From: Mycobacterium scrofulaceum
Lineage (GTDB): Bacteria > Actinomycetota > Actinomycetes > Mycobacteriales > Mycobacteriaceae
Assembly (NCBI RefSeq): GCF_002086735.1
Contig: NZ_MVIJ01000007.1
Span: 62,001-126,000, forward strand
Direction: 5' to 3'
DNA: 64,000 bases
Part shown: piece after piece, positions 26,218 to 36,717 of the stretch
How positions within the stretch are numbered: position 1 is the stretch's first letter
Layout of the letters: each line of letters begins with the position of its first letter
The notes under the pieces: generated by a model
Databases searched by the model: none
What the model saw: only the letters and a program-made list of their open reading frames with translations
Told to the model about the DNA's origin: nothing
Made by a program: the position numbers and the translations under genes

Positions 26218-26223
26218 ACCATA
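26218..26223 (-). promoter_or_regulatory. -10 hexamer of the DUF732 gene
   Basis: On the minus strand TATGGT is followed by 7 nt (GGGTGTT) and then ATG 26210. This is the leaderless arrangement, and it decides between the two in-frame ATGs. Confidence 0.5.
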
Positions 26224-26267
26224 GGCCGCTTAAGGATTCCGCAAGCCCCGGTTCCGACGCTGTGCCC

Positions 26268-26788
26268 ATGCGTAACAACGTTTTCCCCGATGGGGCCCGC
26301 GTGGCCACGATGCACCGCGCCGACGCGCCGCCGGGCCGCACCGCCAGGTTCCACCTGCACAGGGTGTTCGACCACCTGCCCTGCTGCCATCGTTCGTGGG
26401 CCAATCAGGGCAAGCAATTCTTCCTGCACGGCTACGAGCGTGCCTTCGACATCGAGTTCGCCTGCGCCGAAACCGAAGCAGGCACCGACGCCGTCGTCGG
26501 CGAGGGCACCCTCGACGAGGTCAAGGGGGCGCTGCGCGACCAGTTCGACCACACCACGCTGATCGCCGCCGACGACCCCAGCGCGACCTGTTCGAGTTGC
26601 TGGCCGACCGGGGCGTCATCGACCTGCGGATCATGGACGACACCGGGATGGCGGGCGCGACCGCCTGGACGTTCGAGACGGTGGAAGGCATCGTCGGGCC
26701 GGCCACCGGCGGCCGCGTCTGGGTGTCGCGCATCAAGGCGCACGAGAGCCGCAACCACGTCGTCACCCTCACGGCCGGGCCCGTTTAG
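26268..26788 (+). pseudogene. Frameshifted 6-pyruvoyl/6-carboxy-tetrahydropterin synthase-like gene
   Basis: The first frame encodes an N-terminal part with FDHLPCCHR, FFLHGYERAFDIEF and LRDQFDHTTLIAADDP, the pattern of QueD/PTPS proteins. At about 26577, in a run of four C, the reading must move by one base to continue as RDLFELLADRGVIDLRIMDDTG...WTFETVEGI to the TAG at 26786. A fifth C would restore one frame of about 174 codons. This is either a real one-base deletion that kills the gene or a base error. No queE, queC or other queuosine gene is near. The zinc-binding histidines are only partly conserved. Confidence 0.75.
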
Positions 26789-26813
26789 GGGAAACACGGC
26801 GCGCGCACTTCCG

Positions 26814-27047
26814 ATGCGGGAGTATGCGTTCGTGAGCGACGCCTCCGCCATCGGCTGTGTGGGAACGCTGACCGTCGCAACCCGCGGCGACGGCGGCGCC
26901 GGCGAGGTGCTGGTCACCGTCCGGGGCGCCAAGGAGGCCTTCCTGGCATGGTCCGACCACCCCCTGCCGAAGGGCGCCCAGGTGCTGGTGGTGGAGGTCA
27001 GGGGCGCCCGCACGGTGGCCGTCGAGCCCTGGCAGGGCCTCGCCTGA
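26814..27047 (+). CDS. NfeD-type OB-domain protein
   Basis: This 77-residue soluble protein matches the C-terminal OB-fold of NfeD proteins: GCVGTLTV, then GEVLVTVRG, then PLPKGAQVLVVEVRGARTVAVEPW. The protease and membrane parts of full-length NfeD are absent. NfeD genes usually sit beside flotillin genes, and a flotillin gene starts 58 bp downstream. ATG 26814 is assumed; GTG 26832 would give 71 residues and begin just before the conserved part. Confidence 0.75.
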   Translation: MREYAFVSDASAIGCVGTLTVATRGDGGAGEVLVTVRGAKEAFLAWSDHPLPKGAQVLVVEVRGARTVAVEPWQGLA

Positions 27048-27105
27048 CCTGAATTGACGGCCCGGATCGGCCGGGATACAACAGCCAAACCCGCGAAGGA
27101 GTCCC

Positions 27106-28245
27106 ATGCTCGGTTACAAGGTGCCCGCCCCCGACGAGGCGATGCTCGTCTCCGGTGCCCGAACCAAAAGCAACGCGCCGTTCCGCGTCGTGACCGGTCA
27201 CGGCGCCTTCATCATGCCGTTCTTCCGCAAGGTCCGGTTCCTCACGCTGGCCATGTGCGAGGCCGAGGTCGCCGAGAAGTGCGTGACCCAGCAGGGCATC
27301 ACCCTCAACGTGCGGGCGGTGATCGCCTTCAAGGTCGGCAACGACACCGAGAGCATCATCAGCGCGGCGCAACGATTCCTGTCCGAGCAGGACCAGATGT
27401 CGGTGTTGACCGGCCGCATCTTCGCCGGCCACCTGCGCTCGATCATCGGGTCGATGACCGTCGAGGAGATCATCCGGGAGCGCCAGAAGCTGGCCACCGA
27501 GGTGCTCGACGGGTCCAAGGAAGAGATGGCGCGCATCGGGCTGACCGTCGACGCGCTGCAGATCCAGTCCATCGACGACGACGGGCTGGGCTACATCGAC
27601 GCCATGTCGGCGCCGCACAACGCCGCGATCCAGCAACAGGCGCAGATCGCGCAGGCGCAGGCCAACCAGGCGGCCGCCGAGGCCGAACAGGAGTCACAGC
27701 GCAAGCAGGCCGAGTTCGCCCGTCAAACCGCCATCGTCAAGGCGCAGTACAAGGCCGAGGTCGACAAGGCCCAGGCGGAGGCCGCGCAGTCCGGGCCACT
27801 CGCCGAAGCCGAGGCCCAGCGCGAGGTGCTGCAGATGCGCACCGAACTGGCGGAGCGCGCCGCCGAGCTGCGCCAGCAGGAACTGGTCGCCGAGGTCGTC
27901 AAACCCGCCGAGGCCGAGGCCGAGCGTGTCCGGATCCTGGCCGTCGCCGACGCGGAGAAGATGAAGATCCAGGCGGAGGCGGCCGCGTCGCACAACCGGG
28001 TGGCGCTCGACAAGGCGCTCATCGACCAACTGCCCGAGATCGTCGAGAAGGCGGCCCGGGGCCTGGCCAACGCGAACGTCACCGTGCTCAACGGGGCCGA
28101 GGGACTCACGGAGGTGGCCAGCGGGCTGGTGGCGCAGGGCAGGGCGATCTTCGACGCCCTGCGCGGCACCGTCGAGTACTACGACGACGAAGACGGCGCA
28201 CCGCCGCTGACCACCAACTCCGACTCCGGCCCGCCCGCCCGCTGA
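27106..28245 (+). CDS. Flotillin-like SPFH/band-7 protein
   Basis: This 379-residue protein has an SPFH domain (about residues 5-175) and an Ala/Glu/Gln-rich coiled coil (about 170-310: QQQAQIAQAQANQAAAEAEQ and later AE repeats). There is no N-terminal membrane helix, so it should attach to the membrane by its SPFH surface as flotillins do. Flotillins scaffold membrane domains. AAGGAG lies 6 nt before the ATG. It forms an operon with the NfeD-type gene. The Gre-like gene follows 95 bp downstream with its own weak ribosome site. Confidence 0.93.
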   Translation: MLGYKVPAPDEAMLVSGARTKSNAPFRVVTGHGAFIMPFFRKVRFLTLAMCEAEVAEKCVTQQGITLNVRAVIAFKVGNDTESIISAAQRFLSEQDQMSVLTGRIFAGHLRSIIGSMTVEEIIRERQKLATEVLDGSKEEMARIGLTVDALQIQSIDDDGLGYIDAMSAPHNAAIQQQAQIAQAQANQAAAEAEQESQRKQAEFARQTAIVKAQYKAEVDKAQAEAAQSGPLAEAEAQREVLQMRTELAERAAELRQQELVAEVVKPAEAEAERVRILAVADAEKMKIQAEAAASHNRVALDKALIDQLPEIVEKAARGLANANVTVLNGAEGLTEVASGLVAQGRAIFDALRGTVEYYDDEDGAPPLTTNSDSGPPAR

Positions 28246-28340
28246 GGAAACTCGCCGCTTGTCCGAAACGGTGGCGGGCGCCTCGCCGTGGTGCAACACT
28301 GGAACGCCACCCGAGCAACCTGGGCGAAAGGTCCCCTGAC

Positions 28341-28820
28341 GTGAGCAAAAAGGTCCAATCAGCGGCGGATGCGGCGCGGGCGAACCTCGCCGCCGAGCTG
28401 GAGCGGCTACGGCAGCGGCGGGACCGCCTCGAGGTCGAAGTCCGCAACGACCGCGGCATGGTGGGCGATCACGGCGACGCGGCCGAGGCGATCCAGCGCG
28501 CCGAGGAGCTGGTCGGGCTCAGCGACCGGATCAACGAGCTGGACCGGCGCCTGCGGACCGGGCCGTCGCAGCCCGACGCATCGGAGACCCTGCCGGGGGG
28601 CACCGAGGTGACCCTGCGGTTCTCCGACGGCGAGGTGGTCACGATGCACGTGATCTCGATCGTCGAGGAGACGCCCGTCGGCCGGGAAGGGGAAACGCTG
28701 ACCGCGCGCAGCCCCCTGGCCCAGGCCCTGGCCGGCCACAAGGCGGGCGACACGGTGACCTACTCGACGCCGCAGGGCGAGGATCAGGTCGAGTTGATCG
28801 CGGTCAAGCTGCCCCGCTGA
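28341..28820 (+). CDS. GreA/GreB-family transcription factor homologue (Rv3788)
   Basis: This 159-residue protein has an N-terminal coiled coil (about residues 5-78) and a C-terminal FKBP-like domain ([20 protein letters not shown]...[16 protein letters not shown]), the layout of Gre factors. The family binds the RNA polymerase secondary channel. Rv3788 is reported to inhibit rather than stimulate transcript cleavage, as its coiled-coil tip lacks the usual acidic pair. The GTG at 28341 gives the family length, and AAAGG lies upstream. Confidence 0.9.
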   Translation: MSKKVQSAADAARANLAAELERLRQRRDRLEVEVRNDRGMVGDHGDAAEAIQRAEELVGLSDRINELDRRLRTGPSQPDASETLPGGTEVTLRFSDGEVVTMHVISIVEETPVGREGETLTARSPLAQALAGHKAGDTVTYSTPQGEDQVELIAVKLPR

Positions 28821-28850
28821 AGCGTCGCGGGGCAGTCCGTGCGGCCCGGT

Positions 28851-28856
28851 TAGACT
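28851..28856 (+). promoter_or_regulatory. -10 hexamer of the GtrA-family gene
   Basis: TAGACT is followed 7 nt later by ATG 28864 with no Shine-Dalgarno, so the transcript is probably leaderless. This promoter may drive the arabinan-precursor genes that follow. Confidence 0.5.
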
Positions 28857-28863
28857 CCCCCCA

Positions 28864-29292
28864 ATGGTTGCCCCGCCGCCCGATGCCGCGCCGCCGGGCC
28901 CGCAGTTGAGTCTGACGACGCAGGTGACGCGGTTCGTCGTCACCGGTGGCCTGGCGGGGATCGTGGACTTCGGCCTCTACCTGCTGCTGTACCAGGCGGT
29001 GGGCGTGCAGGTCGACCTGGCGAAGGCCACGAGCTTCGTCGTCGGCACCATCACCGCCTACCTGATCAACCGGCGGTGGACGTTCCAGGCGGCCCCGAGC
29101 ACCGCGCGCTTCGTCGCGGTGATGATCCTGTACGGCGTCACCTTCGCCGTACAGGTCGGGCTCAACCACCTGTGCCTGGCGCTTTTGCACTATCGCGGCT
29201 GGGCGATACCCGTCGCGTTCGTGATCGCGCAGGGCACCGCGACGGTGATCAACTTCATCGTGCAGCGGGCGGTAATCTTCCGCATCCACTGA
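28864..29292 (+). CDS. GtrA-family membrane protein (Rv3789)
   Basis: This 142-residue protein has four membrane helices in the GtrA arrangement ([19 protein letters not shown], then [17 protein letters not shown], then two more). GtrA proteins were proposed to flip polyprenyl-phosphate sugars. Rv3789 has been suggested both as a decaprenyl-phosphoryl-arabinose flippase and as an anchor that recruits AftA. The N-terminal tail of about 20 Pro/Ala-rich residues is longer than in M. tuberculosis (121 residues). It lies directly before dprE1. Confidence 0.92.
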   Translation: MVAPPPDAAPPGPQLSLTTQVTRFVVTGGLAGIVDFGLYLLLYQAVGVQVDLAKATSFVVGTITAYLINRRWTFQAAPSTARFVAVMILYGVTFAVQVGLNHLCLALLHYRGWAIPVAFVIAQGTATVINFIVQRAVIFRIH

Positions 29293-29324
29293 CCCGACGT
29301 TCGCAAGCGGTACCCTCTTTGACG

Positions 29325-30716
29325 ATGTTGAGCACCGACGTTCCGACCACCACCGCCCGGCTGACCGGCTTCGGCCGCACCGCGCCGTCGGTGGCCCAGG
29401 TGCTCTCGACCCGCGACCCCGAGGTGATCGCCAAGGCGGTCGCCCGCGTCGCCGAATCCGGCGGCCCGAACGGGCGCGGGGTGATCGCGCGCGGGCTGGG
29501 CCGGTCCTACGGCGACAACGCCCAAAACGGCGGCGGCCTGGTGATCGACATGACCGGCCTGAATCGGATCCACTCGATCAGCGCCGACACCCGGCTCGTC
29601 GACGTCGACGCCGGCGTCAGCCTGGACCAACTCATGAAGGCGGCGCTCCCGTTCGGGCTGTGGGTCCCGGTGCTGCCCGGCACCCGCCAGGTCACCGTCG
29701 GCGGCGCGATCGCCTGCGACATCCACGGCAAGAACCACCACAGCGCGGGCAGCTTCGGCAATCACGTGCGCTCGATGGACCTGCTGATGGCCGACGGCAC
29801 CGTCCGCGCCCTCTCCCCCGACGGGGACGACGCCGAGCTGTTCTGGGTCACCGTCGGCGGCAACGGCCTGACCGGGATCGTGCTGCGCGCCACCATCGAA
29901 ATGACGCCGACGGAGACCGCGTACTTCATCGCCGACGGGGTGGCCACCCGGGACCTCGACGAGACGGTCGCCGTTCACCTCGACGGCAGCGAGGCCAACT
30001 ACACCTACTCCAGCGCCTGGTTCGACCTGATCAGCCCGCCACCCAAACTCGGCCGGGCCGCGGTCAGCCGGGGCAGCCTGGCGAAGCTGGACCAGCTGCC
30101 GGCCAAGCTGGCCGAGAATCCGCTGAAATTCGATGCGCCGCAACTGTTGACGGTGCCCAACGTGTTTCCCGTCAGCGCGATGAACAAGCTCTCCTTCATG
30201 GCCATCGGCGAGGTGTACTACCGGCTGGGCGGCACCTACACCGGCAAGATCATGAACCTGTCGCAGTTCTACCACATGCTCGATCTGGTCAGCGGCTGGA
30301 ACAATGCCTACGGCCCAATGGGTTTCGCGCAACATCAGTTCCTGGTGCCGCCGGACGCGATGGACGAATTCAAGGCCATCATCCGCTGGATCCAGACCCG
30401 CGGCCACTACTCGGCGCTGAACGTGTTCAAATTGTTCGGCCCGGGCAACCGCGCACCGCTGAGTTTCCCGATGGCCGGGTGGAACGTCGCGATGGACTTT
30501 CCCAACAAGCCGGGCATCAACGAGTTCCTCAACGAACTCGACAGGCGCGTACTGGAATTCGGTGGCCGGGTTTACACGGCCAAGGATTCTCGCGCGAGCG
30601 CCGAAACCTTCCACGCCATGTACCCACGCATCGACGAGTGGATCGCGGTGCGCCGCAAGGTGGATCCCGCAGGGGTGTTCGCCTCGGACATGGCCCGACG
30701 TTTGGAGCTGCTGTAA
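29325..30716 (+). CDS. dprE1: Decaprenylphosphoryl-beta-D-ribose oxidase DprE1
   Basis: This 463-residue FAD-dependent oxidase of the VAO family converts decaprenyl-phosphoryl-ribose to its 2'-keto form, which DprE2 reduces to the arabinose donor. The FAD domain shows [17 protein letters not shown] and [15 protein letters not shown]. The substrate domain ends in [19 protein letters not shown]. The residue matching M. tuberculosis Cys387, the covalent target of benzothiazinones, is Ala389 here (GWNVAMDFP). This change is known from M. avium and goes with natural resistance to such drugs. ATG 29325 follows TACCCT by 8 nt, a possible leaderless promoter. Confidence 0.97.
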   Translation: MLSTDVPTTTARLTGFGRTAPSVAQVLSTRDPEVIAKAVARVAESGGPNGRGVIARGLGRSYGDNAQNGGGLVIDMTGLNRIHSISADTRLVDVDAGVSLDQLMKAALPFGLWVPVLPGTRQVTVGGAIACDIHGKNHHSAGSFGNHVRSMDLLMADGTVRALSPDGDDAELFWVTVGGNGLTGIVLRATIEMTPTETAYFIADGVATRDLDETVAVHLDGSEANYTYSSAWFDLISPPPKLGRAAVSRGSLAKLDQLPAKLAENPLKFDAPQLLTVPNVFPVSAMNKLSFMAIGEVYYRLGGTYTGKIMNLSQFYHMLDLVSGWNNAYGPMGFAQHQFLVPPDAMDEFKAIIRWIQTRGHYSALNVFKLFGPGNRAPLSFPMAGWNVAMDFPNKPGINEFLNELDRRVLEFGGRVYTAKDSRASAETFHAMYPRIDEWIAVRRKVDPAGVFASDMARRLELL

Positions 30717-30727
30717 ATGGTGCGCCA

Positions 30728-31492
30728 ATGGTGTTAGACGCCGTGGGGAATCCGCAGGCCATCCTGCTGCTCGGCGGTACCTCCGAGATCGGGCTGGCCA
30801 TCTGCGAGCGCTACCTGCAGAACGCGCACGCCCGCATCGTGCTGGCCGCCATGCCGAACGACCCGGGCCGCGACGCCGCCGTCGCCCAGATGAAGGCCGC
30901 GGGCGCGCGCTCGGTGGAGATGATCGACTTCGAGGCCACCGACCCCGACAGCCACCCGAAGACGGTCGACGCGGCCTTCGCCCACGGTGACGTCGACGTG
31001 GCCATCGTCGCCTTCGGCATCCTCGGCGACGCCGAGGAGTTGTGGCAGAACCAGCACAAGGCCGTCTTGGCCGCCGAAATCAACTACACCGCAGCGGTTT
31101 CGGTGGGGGTGCTGCTGGCCGAGAAGATGCGCGCCCAGGGTTTCGGCCAGATCATCGCGATGAGCTCGGCCGCCGGTGAGCGGGTGCGGCGGTCCAACTT
31201 CGTGTACGGGTCCACCAAGGCGGGACTGGACGGCTTCTATCTGGGCCTGGGCGAGGCGTTGCGCGAGTACGGGGTTCGCGTCCTGGTGATCCGGCCCGGC
31301 CAGGTGCGGACGCGGATGAGCGCGCACGTCAAGGAGGCGCCGCTGACCGTCGACAAGGAGTATGTCGCCAACCTCGCGGTGACCGCGGCCGCAAAAGGTA
31401 AGGAATTGGTTTGGGCGCCGGCAGCATTCCGTTACGTGATGATGGTGTTGCGACACATTCCGCGGAGCGTCTTCCGCAAGCTGCCAATCTGA
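30728..31492 (+). CDS. dprE2: Decaprenylphosphoryl-2-keto-ribose reductase DprE2
   Basis: This 254-residue short-chain dehydrogenase, the same length as Rv3791, has an N-terminal NAD(H)-binding [10 protein letters not shown] and the catalytic [22 protein letters not shown] (Ser, YxxxK). It reduces the keto intermediate to decaprenyl-phosphoryl-arabinose, the only arabinose donor for the cell wall. The gene starts 11 bp after dprE1 and ends 2 bp before aftA, so they are one operon. Confidence 0.97.
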   Translation: MVLDAVGNPQAILLLGGTSEIGLAICERYLQNAHARIVLAAMPNDPGRDAAVAQMKAAGARSVEMIDFEATDPDSHPKTVDAAFAHGDVDVAIVAFGILGDAEELWQNQHKAVLAAEINYTAAVSVGVLLAEKMRAQGFGQIIAMSSAAGERVRRSNFVYGSTKAGLDGFYLGLGEALREYGVRVLVIRPGQVRTRMSAHVKEAPLTVDKEYVANLAVTAAAKGKELVWAPAAFRYVMMVLRHIPRSVFRKLPI

Positions 31493-31494
31493 TC

Positions 31495-33426
31495 ATGCGT
31501 AACGCGCTGGCCGCGCTGGGCCAGATGGCTCTGGCGGCCGCGGTGGCCGTCGTCGTCGCGGTCGTGTCGCTGGTCGCCATCTCCCGCGTGCAGTGGCCGG
31601 CCTTCCCGTCGTCGAACCAGCTGCACGCGCTGACCACCGTGGGGCAGGTCGGCTGCCTGGCCGGCCTGCTGGCCGCGGGGTGGGCGTGGCGGCGGTATCG
31701 GTGGCTCGCCCGGCTGGGCGGGCTGGCGTTCGTGTCCGCGTTCACCGTCGTGACGCTGGGCATGCCGCTGGGCGCGACCAAGCTGTACCTGTTCGGCATC
31801 TCGGTCGACCAGCAATTCCGCACCGAGTACCTGACCCGGCTGGCCGACAGCCCCGCCCTGCGCGACATGACCTACCTCGGGCTGCCGCCGTTCTACCCGC
31901 CGGGCTGGTTCTGGATCGGCGGGCGGGCCGCGGCGCTGACCGGCACGCCGGCCTGGGAGGTCTACAAGCCGTGGGCCGTCACCTCGATCGCGGTCGCGGT
32001 CGCCGTCGCCCTCGTGCTGTGGTGGCGGATGGTCCGCTTCGAGTACGCGCTGATCGTCACCACCGCGACGGCGGCGGCGACGCTCGCCTACGGCTCGCCC
32101 GAGCCGTACGCCGCGATGATCACCGTGCTGCTGCCGCCGGTGCTGGTCCTGACGTGGTCGGGCTTGCGCGCCGGCGACCGCGAGCGTCACGCCAGCGTGG
32201 CGCCGGACGCCGACGGCCACGCTGGCGTGACGGTCGACGCAAGAAGCGGGTGGGCCGCGGTCGTCGGCGCCGGGCTGTTCCTCGGCTGGACCGCCACCTG
32301 GTACACGCTGCTGTTCGCCTTCGGCGCGTTCACGGTCGCGCTGATGGCCCTGTGGCTGGCCGGCCTGCGCTGGCGACAAGGAGGTTTCCGCGCCGCGCTC
32401 GACCCGCTGCGCCGGCTGGCCGTCGTCGCGGTCATCGCCGCGGCCATCGCGAGCACCACCTGGCTGCCTTTCCTGTTGCGGGCGGCCCGCAGCCCGGTCA
32501 GCAACTCCGGCAGCGCTCAGCACTACCTGCCGGCCGACGGCGCCGTGCTGACCTTCCCGATGCTGCAGTTCTCCCTGCTGGGAGCGGTCTGCCTGCTGGG
32601 CGCGCTGTGGCTGGTGGTCCGCGCCCGGTGGTCGGTGCGGGCCGGCGCCCTGGCCATCGGGGTGCTGGCCGTCTACCTGTGGTCGCTGCTGTCGATGCTG
32701 ACCACTCTGGCGCGCACCACCCTGCTGTCGTTCCGGCTGCAGCCCACCCTCACCGTGCTGCTGGTGGCCGCCGGGGCGTTCGGCTTCGTCGAGGCGGTGC
32801 GGGCGCTGTCCGCGCGGGGCCGGGCCGTGCTCCCCGTCGCCGCCGCCGTCGGGCTGGCCGCCGCGATCGCGTTCAGCCAGGACATTCCCGACGTGCTGCG
32901 GCCGGATCTCACCGTCGCCTACACCGACACCGACGGCGACGGGCAGCGCGGCGACCGGCGGCCGCCGAGTTCGGAGAAGTTCTACCCCGACATCGACCGC
33001 GCGATCACGACCGTGACGGGCCGGCCCCGCGACCAGACCGTCGTGATGACCGCCGACTACAGCTTCCTGTCCTTCTATCCCTATTGGGGATTCCAGGGGT
33101 TGACGTCGCACTACGCCAACCCGCTCGCGCAGTTCGACCTGCGGGCCGCCCAGATCAACAAGTGGTCCAAGCTCAAGTCCGCCGGCGAGCTCATCCACGC
33201 GCTCGACACCTGCCCGTGGCCACCGCCCACGGTGTTCCTCATGCGCCGCGGCGCGAACGGCAACTACACGCTGCGGCTCGCCGAGGACGTCTATCCCAAC
33301 CAGCCCAACGTCCGCCGCTACACCGTCGATCTGCGGGCCGCCCTCTTCGACAGCCCGCAGTTCGTCGTCCACAGCGCCGGCCCCTTCGTGCTGGCCATTC
33401 GCAAACCGGCGCCGGGGCACCCATGA
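31495..33426 (+). CDS. aftA: Arabinofuranosyltransferase AftA
   Basis: This 643-residue GT-C enzyme, the same length as Rv3792, adds the first arabinose residues to galactan. It has about eleven membrane helices in the first two thirds and a polar C-terminal domain (from about residue 470, outside the membrane). The loop near residues 228-250 ([17 protein letters not shown]) is encoded by a perfect inverted repeat. ATG 31495 is chosen by family length. The stop overlaps the embC ATG by 4 bp. Confidence 0.96.
   Translation: MRNALAALGQMALAAAVAVVVAVVSLVAISRVQWPAFPSSNQLHALTTVGQVGCLAGLLAAGWAWRRYRWLARLGGLAFVSAFTVVTLGMPLGATKLYLFGISVDQQFRTEYLTRLADSPALRDMTYLGLPPFYPPGWFWIGGRAAALTGTPAWEVYKPWAVTSIAVAVAVALVLWWRMVRFEYALIVTTATAAATLAYGSPEPYAAMITVLLPPVLVLTWSGLRAGDRERHASVAPDADGHAGVTVDARSGWAAVVGAGLFLGWTATWYTLLFAFGAFTVALMALWLAGLRWRQGGFRAALDPLRRLAVVAVIAAAIASTTWLPFLLRAARSPVSNSGSAQHYLPADGAVLTFPMLQFSLLGAVCLLGALWLVVRARWSVRAGALAIGVLAVYLWSLLSMLTTLARTTLLSFRLQPTLTVLLVAAGAFGFVEAVRALSARGRAVLPVAAAVGLAAAIAFSQDIPDVLRPDLTVAYTDTDGDGQRGDRRPPSSEKFYPDIDRAITTVTGRPRDQTVVMTADYSFLSFYPYWGFQGLTSHYANPLAQFDLRAAQINKWSKLKSAGELIHALDTCPWPPPTVFLMRRGANGNYTLRLAEDVYPNQPNVRRYTVDLRAALFDSPQFVVHSAGPFVLAIRKPAPGHP
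32185..32232. repeat. Perfect 17-bp inverted repeat inside aftA
   Basis: CGTCACGCCAGCGTGGC (32185-32201) and its exact reverse complement (32216-32232) flank a 14-nt spacer, all in frame within a cytoplasmic or periplasmic loop of AftA. It looks like a small palindromic element inserted in or evolved inside the gene. Confidence 0.75.
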
Positions 33427-36400
33427 GCACCGACACCTCGCCCTCACGCGCCGAAGAACTACCATCAACCACCGTGACCGACACGGGAGCGAACCACCGG
33501 ATCGCTCGGTGGGTAGCTACCGTCGCGGGGCTGCTCGGGGCGCTGCTGGCCATCGCCACGCCCCTGCTGCCGGTCAACCAGACCACGGCCCAGCTGAACT
33601 GGCCGCAGAACGGCACGTTCGAAAGCGTCGACGCACCCCTGATCGGGTACGTGGCCACCGACCTGAACGTCACCATCCCGTGCCAGGCCGCCGCCGGGCT
33701 GGCCGGCCCGCGGAACGCCGGCAAGACGGTGCTGCTCTCCACCGTGCCCAAGCAGGCGCCCAAGGCCGTCGACCGCGGGCTGCTCATCCAGCGCGCCAAC
33801 GACTACCTGGTGCTCGTCGTGCGCAACGTCGCGGTGGTCACCGCCCCGCTCAACCAGGTGCTCGGCCCCGCCTGCCAGCGGCTGACCTTCACCGCGCACG
33901 CCGACCGCGTCACCGCCGAATTCGTCGGGCTGACCCAGGGCCCCAACGCCGAGCACCCCGGCGCGCCGCTGCGGGGCGAGAAGAGCGGCTATGACTTCCG
34001 GCCCCAGATCGTCGGCGTGTTCACCGACCTGAGCGGGCCGGCGCCGCCGGGCCTGAGCTTCTCGGCGACCATCGACACCCGCTACAGCAGCAGCCCCACC
34101 CAGCTGAAGATGGCGGCGATGATCCTCGGGTTGGTGCTGACCGCCGCCGCCCTGATCGCCCTGCACGTCCTCGACACCGCCGACGGCACCCGGCACCGGC
34201 GCTTCCTGCCGTCGCGCTGGTGGTCGCTCAGCGGGCTGGACGCCCTGGTCATCGCCGTGCTGGTGTGGTGGCAATTCGTCGGCGCCAACACGTCCGACGA
34301 CGGCTACATCCTGACCATGGCCCGGGTCTCCGAGCACGCCGGCTACATGGCCAACTACTACCGCTGGTTCGGCACGCCGGAGGCGCCCTTCGGCTGGTAC
34401 TACGACCTGCTGGCGCTGTGGGCCCACGTCAGCACGGCCAGCATCTGGATGCGGTTGCCCACCCTGGCCATGGCGCTGACGTGCTGGTGGGTGATCAGCC
34501 GCGAGGTGATGCCGCGCCTGGGGCACGCCGTCAAACAGAACCGCGGCGCGGCGTGGACGGCGGCCGGGATGTTCCTGGCCGTGTGGCTGCCGCTGAACAA
34601 CGGGCTGCGGCCCGAGCCGATCATCGCGCTGGGCATCCTGCTGACCTGGTGCTCGGTGGAGCGCGCGGTGGCCACCAGCCGGCTGCTGCCGGTGGCGGCC
34701 GCCTGCATCATCGGCGCGCTGACGCTGTTCTCCGGGCCGACGGGCATCGCCTCGATCGGCGCCCTGCTGGTCGCGATCGGGCCGCTGCGGACCATCCTGC
34801 ACCGCCGATCCAAGCTGTTCGGTGCGCTACCACTGGTGGCGCCCCTGCTGGCCGCGGTCACGGTCACCGCCATCCTCATCTTCCGCGACCAGACGCTGGC
34901 CGGCGAGATCCAGGCCACCGCTCTCAAGCGCGCCGTCGGGCCCAGCCTGAGCTGGTTCGACGAACACCTTCGCTACGAGCGGTTGTTCATGGCCAGCCCC
35001 GACGGGTCGGTCGCCCGCCGCTTCGCGGTGCTGGCGCTGGTGCTCGCGCTCGCGATCACCGTCGCAATGTCGTTGCGCAAGGGCCGGATTCCGGGCACCG
35101 CCGCGGGGCCGAGCCGGCGCATCGTCGGGATCACCATCATCTCGTTCGTCGCGATGATGTTCACGCCGACCAAATGGACCCACCACTTCGGGGTGTTCGC
35201 CGGGCTGGCCGGATCGCTGGGCGCACTGGCCGCGGTCGCCGTGACCTCGGCGGCGATGCGCTCCCGGCGCAACCGCACCATGTTCGCCGCGGTGGTGCTG
35301 TTCCTGGTCGCCCTGTCCTTCGCCAGCGTCAACGGCTGGTGGTATGTATCCAATTTCGGTGTGCCCTGGTCGAATTCGTTCCCGGCGTGGCATTACGCAT
35401 TCGCCACCGCGCTGCTCGGGCTGACCGTCCTGGTGCTGCTACTGGCGGCGTGGTTCCACTTCGTGTCGCCCGACAACGGCCCGCCCAAGACCCGCTACGG
35501 GGCACGCGTGGCACGAATCGTCCAGTCCCCGTTGGCCATAGCCACCTGGGTGCTGGTGGTCTTCGAGGTCGCGTCGCTCACCCTGGCGGTGACAGACCAG
35601 TACCCCGCGTGGACGGTGGGCCGGTCCAACCTCGAGGCTGCTTTTGTTTTCAAGACCGGCCACACCTGCGGACTGGCCCAGGACGTGCTGGTGGAGCAGG
35701 ATCCCAACGCCGGGATGCTCGCGCCGGTGAGCGCCACGGTCGGCGACGCCCTGGGTGCGGGACTGTCGGAAGCCTTCACGCCCAACGGCATTCCCGCCGA
35801 CGTCCGCGCGGATCCGGTGATGGAACGACCGGGTGACCGCAGCTTCATCAACGACGACAAGCTGGTCACCGGCGCCGAGGCGGGCACCGAGGGCGGCACC
35901 ACCCCGGCGCCGGGAATCAACGGTTCGGTCGCCAAGCTGCCCTACAACCTGGACCCGGCGCGCACGCCCGTCCTGGGCAGCTGGCGCCCGGGCATCCAGG
36001 TCCCCGCGCATCTGCGATCCGGCTGGTACCGGCTGCCCGCCCGCGACAAGGCGGGGCCGCTGCTGGTGGTCAGCGCGGCCGGCCGCTTCGACCCCCGCGA
36101 GGTCCAGGTCCAGTGGGCCACAGACGACGAAGCGGCGGGCGGACACCCCGGCGGGTCCTTCCAGTTCTCCGACGTGGGCGCCTCCCCGGCGTGGCGCAAC
36201 CTGCGGCTGCCGCTGTCGGCCGTCCCCGGCAACGCCACCCAGATCCGGTTGGTCGCCGACGACGAGGACCTGGCGCCGCAGCACTGGATCGCGCTCACAC
36301 CGCCCCGGATCCCGCACCTGCGCACGCTGCAGGACGTGGTGGGGTCGCGGGACCCGGTGTTCCTGGATTGGCTGGTCGGCCTGGCGTTCCCGTGCCAGCG

Positions 36401-36701
36401 GCCGTTCGGCCATCAGAACGGCGTCGACGAGACGCCGAGGTGGCGCATCCTGCCGGACCGCTTCGGCGCCGAAGCCAACTCCCCGGTGATGGACAACAAC
36501 GGCGGCGGTCCGTTGGGGGTCACCGAGCTGCTGCTCAAGGCGACCACCATCGCCACCTACCTGAAGGACGACTGGTCGCGCGACTGGGGCTCGCTGCAAC
36601 GGCTGACGCCGTACTACCCCGACGCCCAGCCCGCGCGGCTGGAGCTGGGGACGGCCACGCGCAGCGGTCTGTGGAGCCCCGCCCCGCTGCGCAAGAGCTG
36701 A
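33423..36701 (+). CDS. embC: Arabinosyltransferase EmbC
   Basis: This 1092-residue GT-C enzyme extends the arabinan of lipoarabinomannan. It has an N-terminal TM helix and extracytoplasmic jelly-roll domain (about residues 45-225), a multi-helix membrane core with the catalytic DDX motif NTSDDGYIL (about residue 294) and a C-terminal carbohydrate-binding region. The proline motif GTAAGPSRR lies in the core. ATG overlaps the aftA stop. Unlike M. tuberculosis, embA does not follow directly: a 218-codon gene intervenes. Confidence 0.97.
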   Translation: MSTDTSPSRAEELPSTTVTDTGANHRIARWVATVAGLLGALLAIATPLLPVNQTTAQLNWPQNGTFESVDAPLIGYVATDLNVTIPCQAAAGLAGPRNAGKTVLLSTVPKQAPKAVDRGLLIQRANDYLVLVVRNVAVVTAPLNQVLGPACQRLTFTAHADRVTAEFVGLTQGPNAEHPGAPLRGEKSGYDFRPQIVGVFTDLSGPAPPGLSFSATIDTRYSSSPTQLKMAAMILGLVLTAAALIALHVLDTADGTRHRRFLPSRWWSLSGLDALVIAVLVWWQFVGANTSDDGYILTMARVSEHAGYMANYYRWFGTPEAPFGWYYDLLALWAHVSTASIWMRLPTLAMALTCWWVISREVMPRLGHAVKQNRGAAWTAAGMFLAVWLPLNNGLRPEPIIALGILLTWCSVERAVATSRLLPVAAACIIGALTLFSGPTGIASIGALLVAIGPLRTILHRRSKLFGALPLVAPLLAAVTVTAILIFRDQTLAGEIQATALKRAVGPSLSWFDEHLRYERLFMASPDGSVARRFAVLALVLALAITVAMSLRKGRIPGTAAGPSRRIVGITIISFVAMMFTPTKWTHHFGVFAGLAGSLGALAAVAVTSAAMRSRRNRTMFAAVVLFLVALSFASVNGWWYVSNFGVPWSNSFPAWHYAFATALLGLTVLVLLLAAWFHFVSPDNGPPKTRYGARVARIVQSPLAIATWVLVVFEVASLTLAVTDQYPAWTVGRSNLEAAFVFKTGHTCGLAQDVLVEQDPNAGMLAPVSATVGDALGAGLSEAFTPNGIPADVRADPVMERPGDRSFINDDKLVTGAEAGTEGGTTPAPGINGSVAKLPYNLDPARTPVLGSWRPGIQVPAHLRSGWYRLPARDKAGPLLVVSAAGRFDPREVQVQWATDDEAAGGHPGGSFQFSDVGASPAWRNLRLPLSAVPGNATQIRLVADDEDLAPQHWIALTPPRIPHLRTLQDVVGSRDPVFLDWLVGLAFPCQRPFGHQNGVDETPRWRILPDRFGAEANSPVMDNNGGGPLGVTELLLKATTIATYLKDDWSRDWGSLQRLTPYYPDAQPARLELGTATRSGLWSPAPLRKS

Positions 36702-36717
36702 ACACGGAGGGAGGGCG

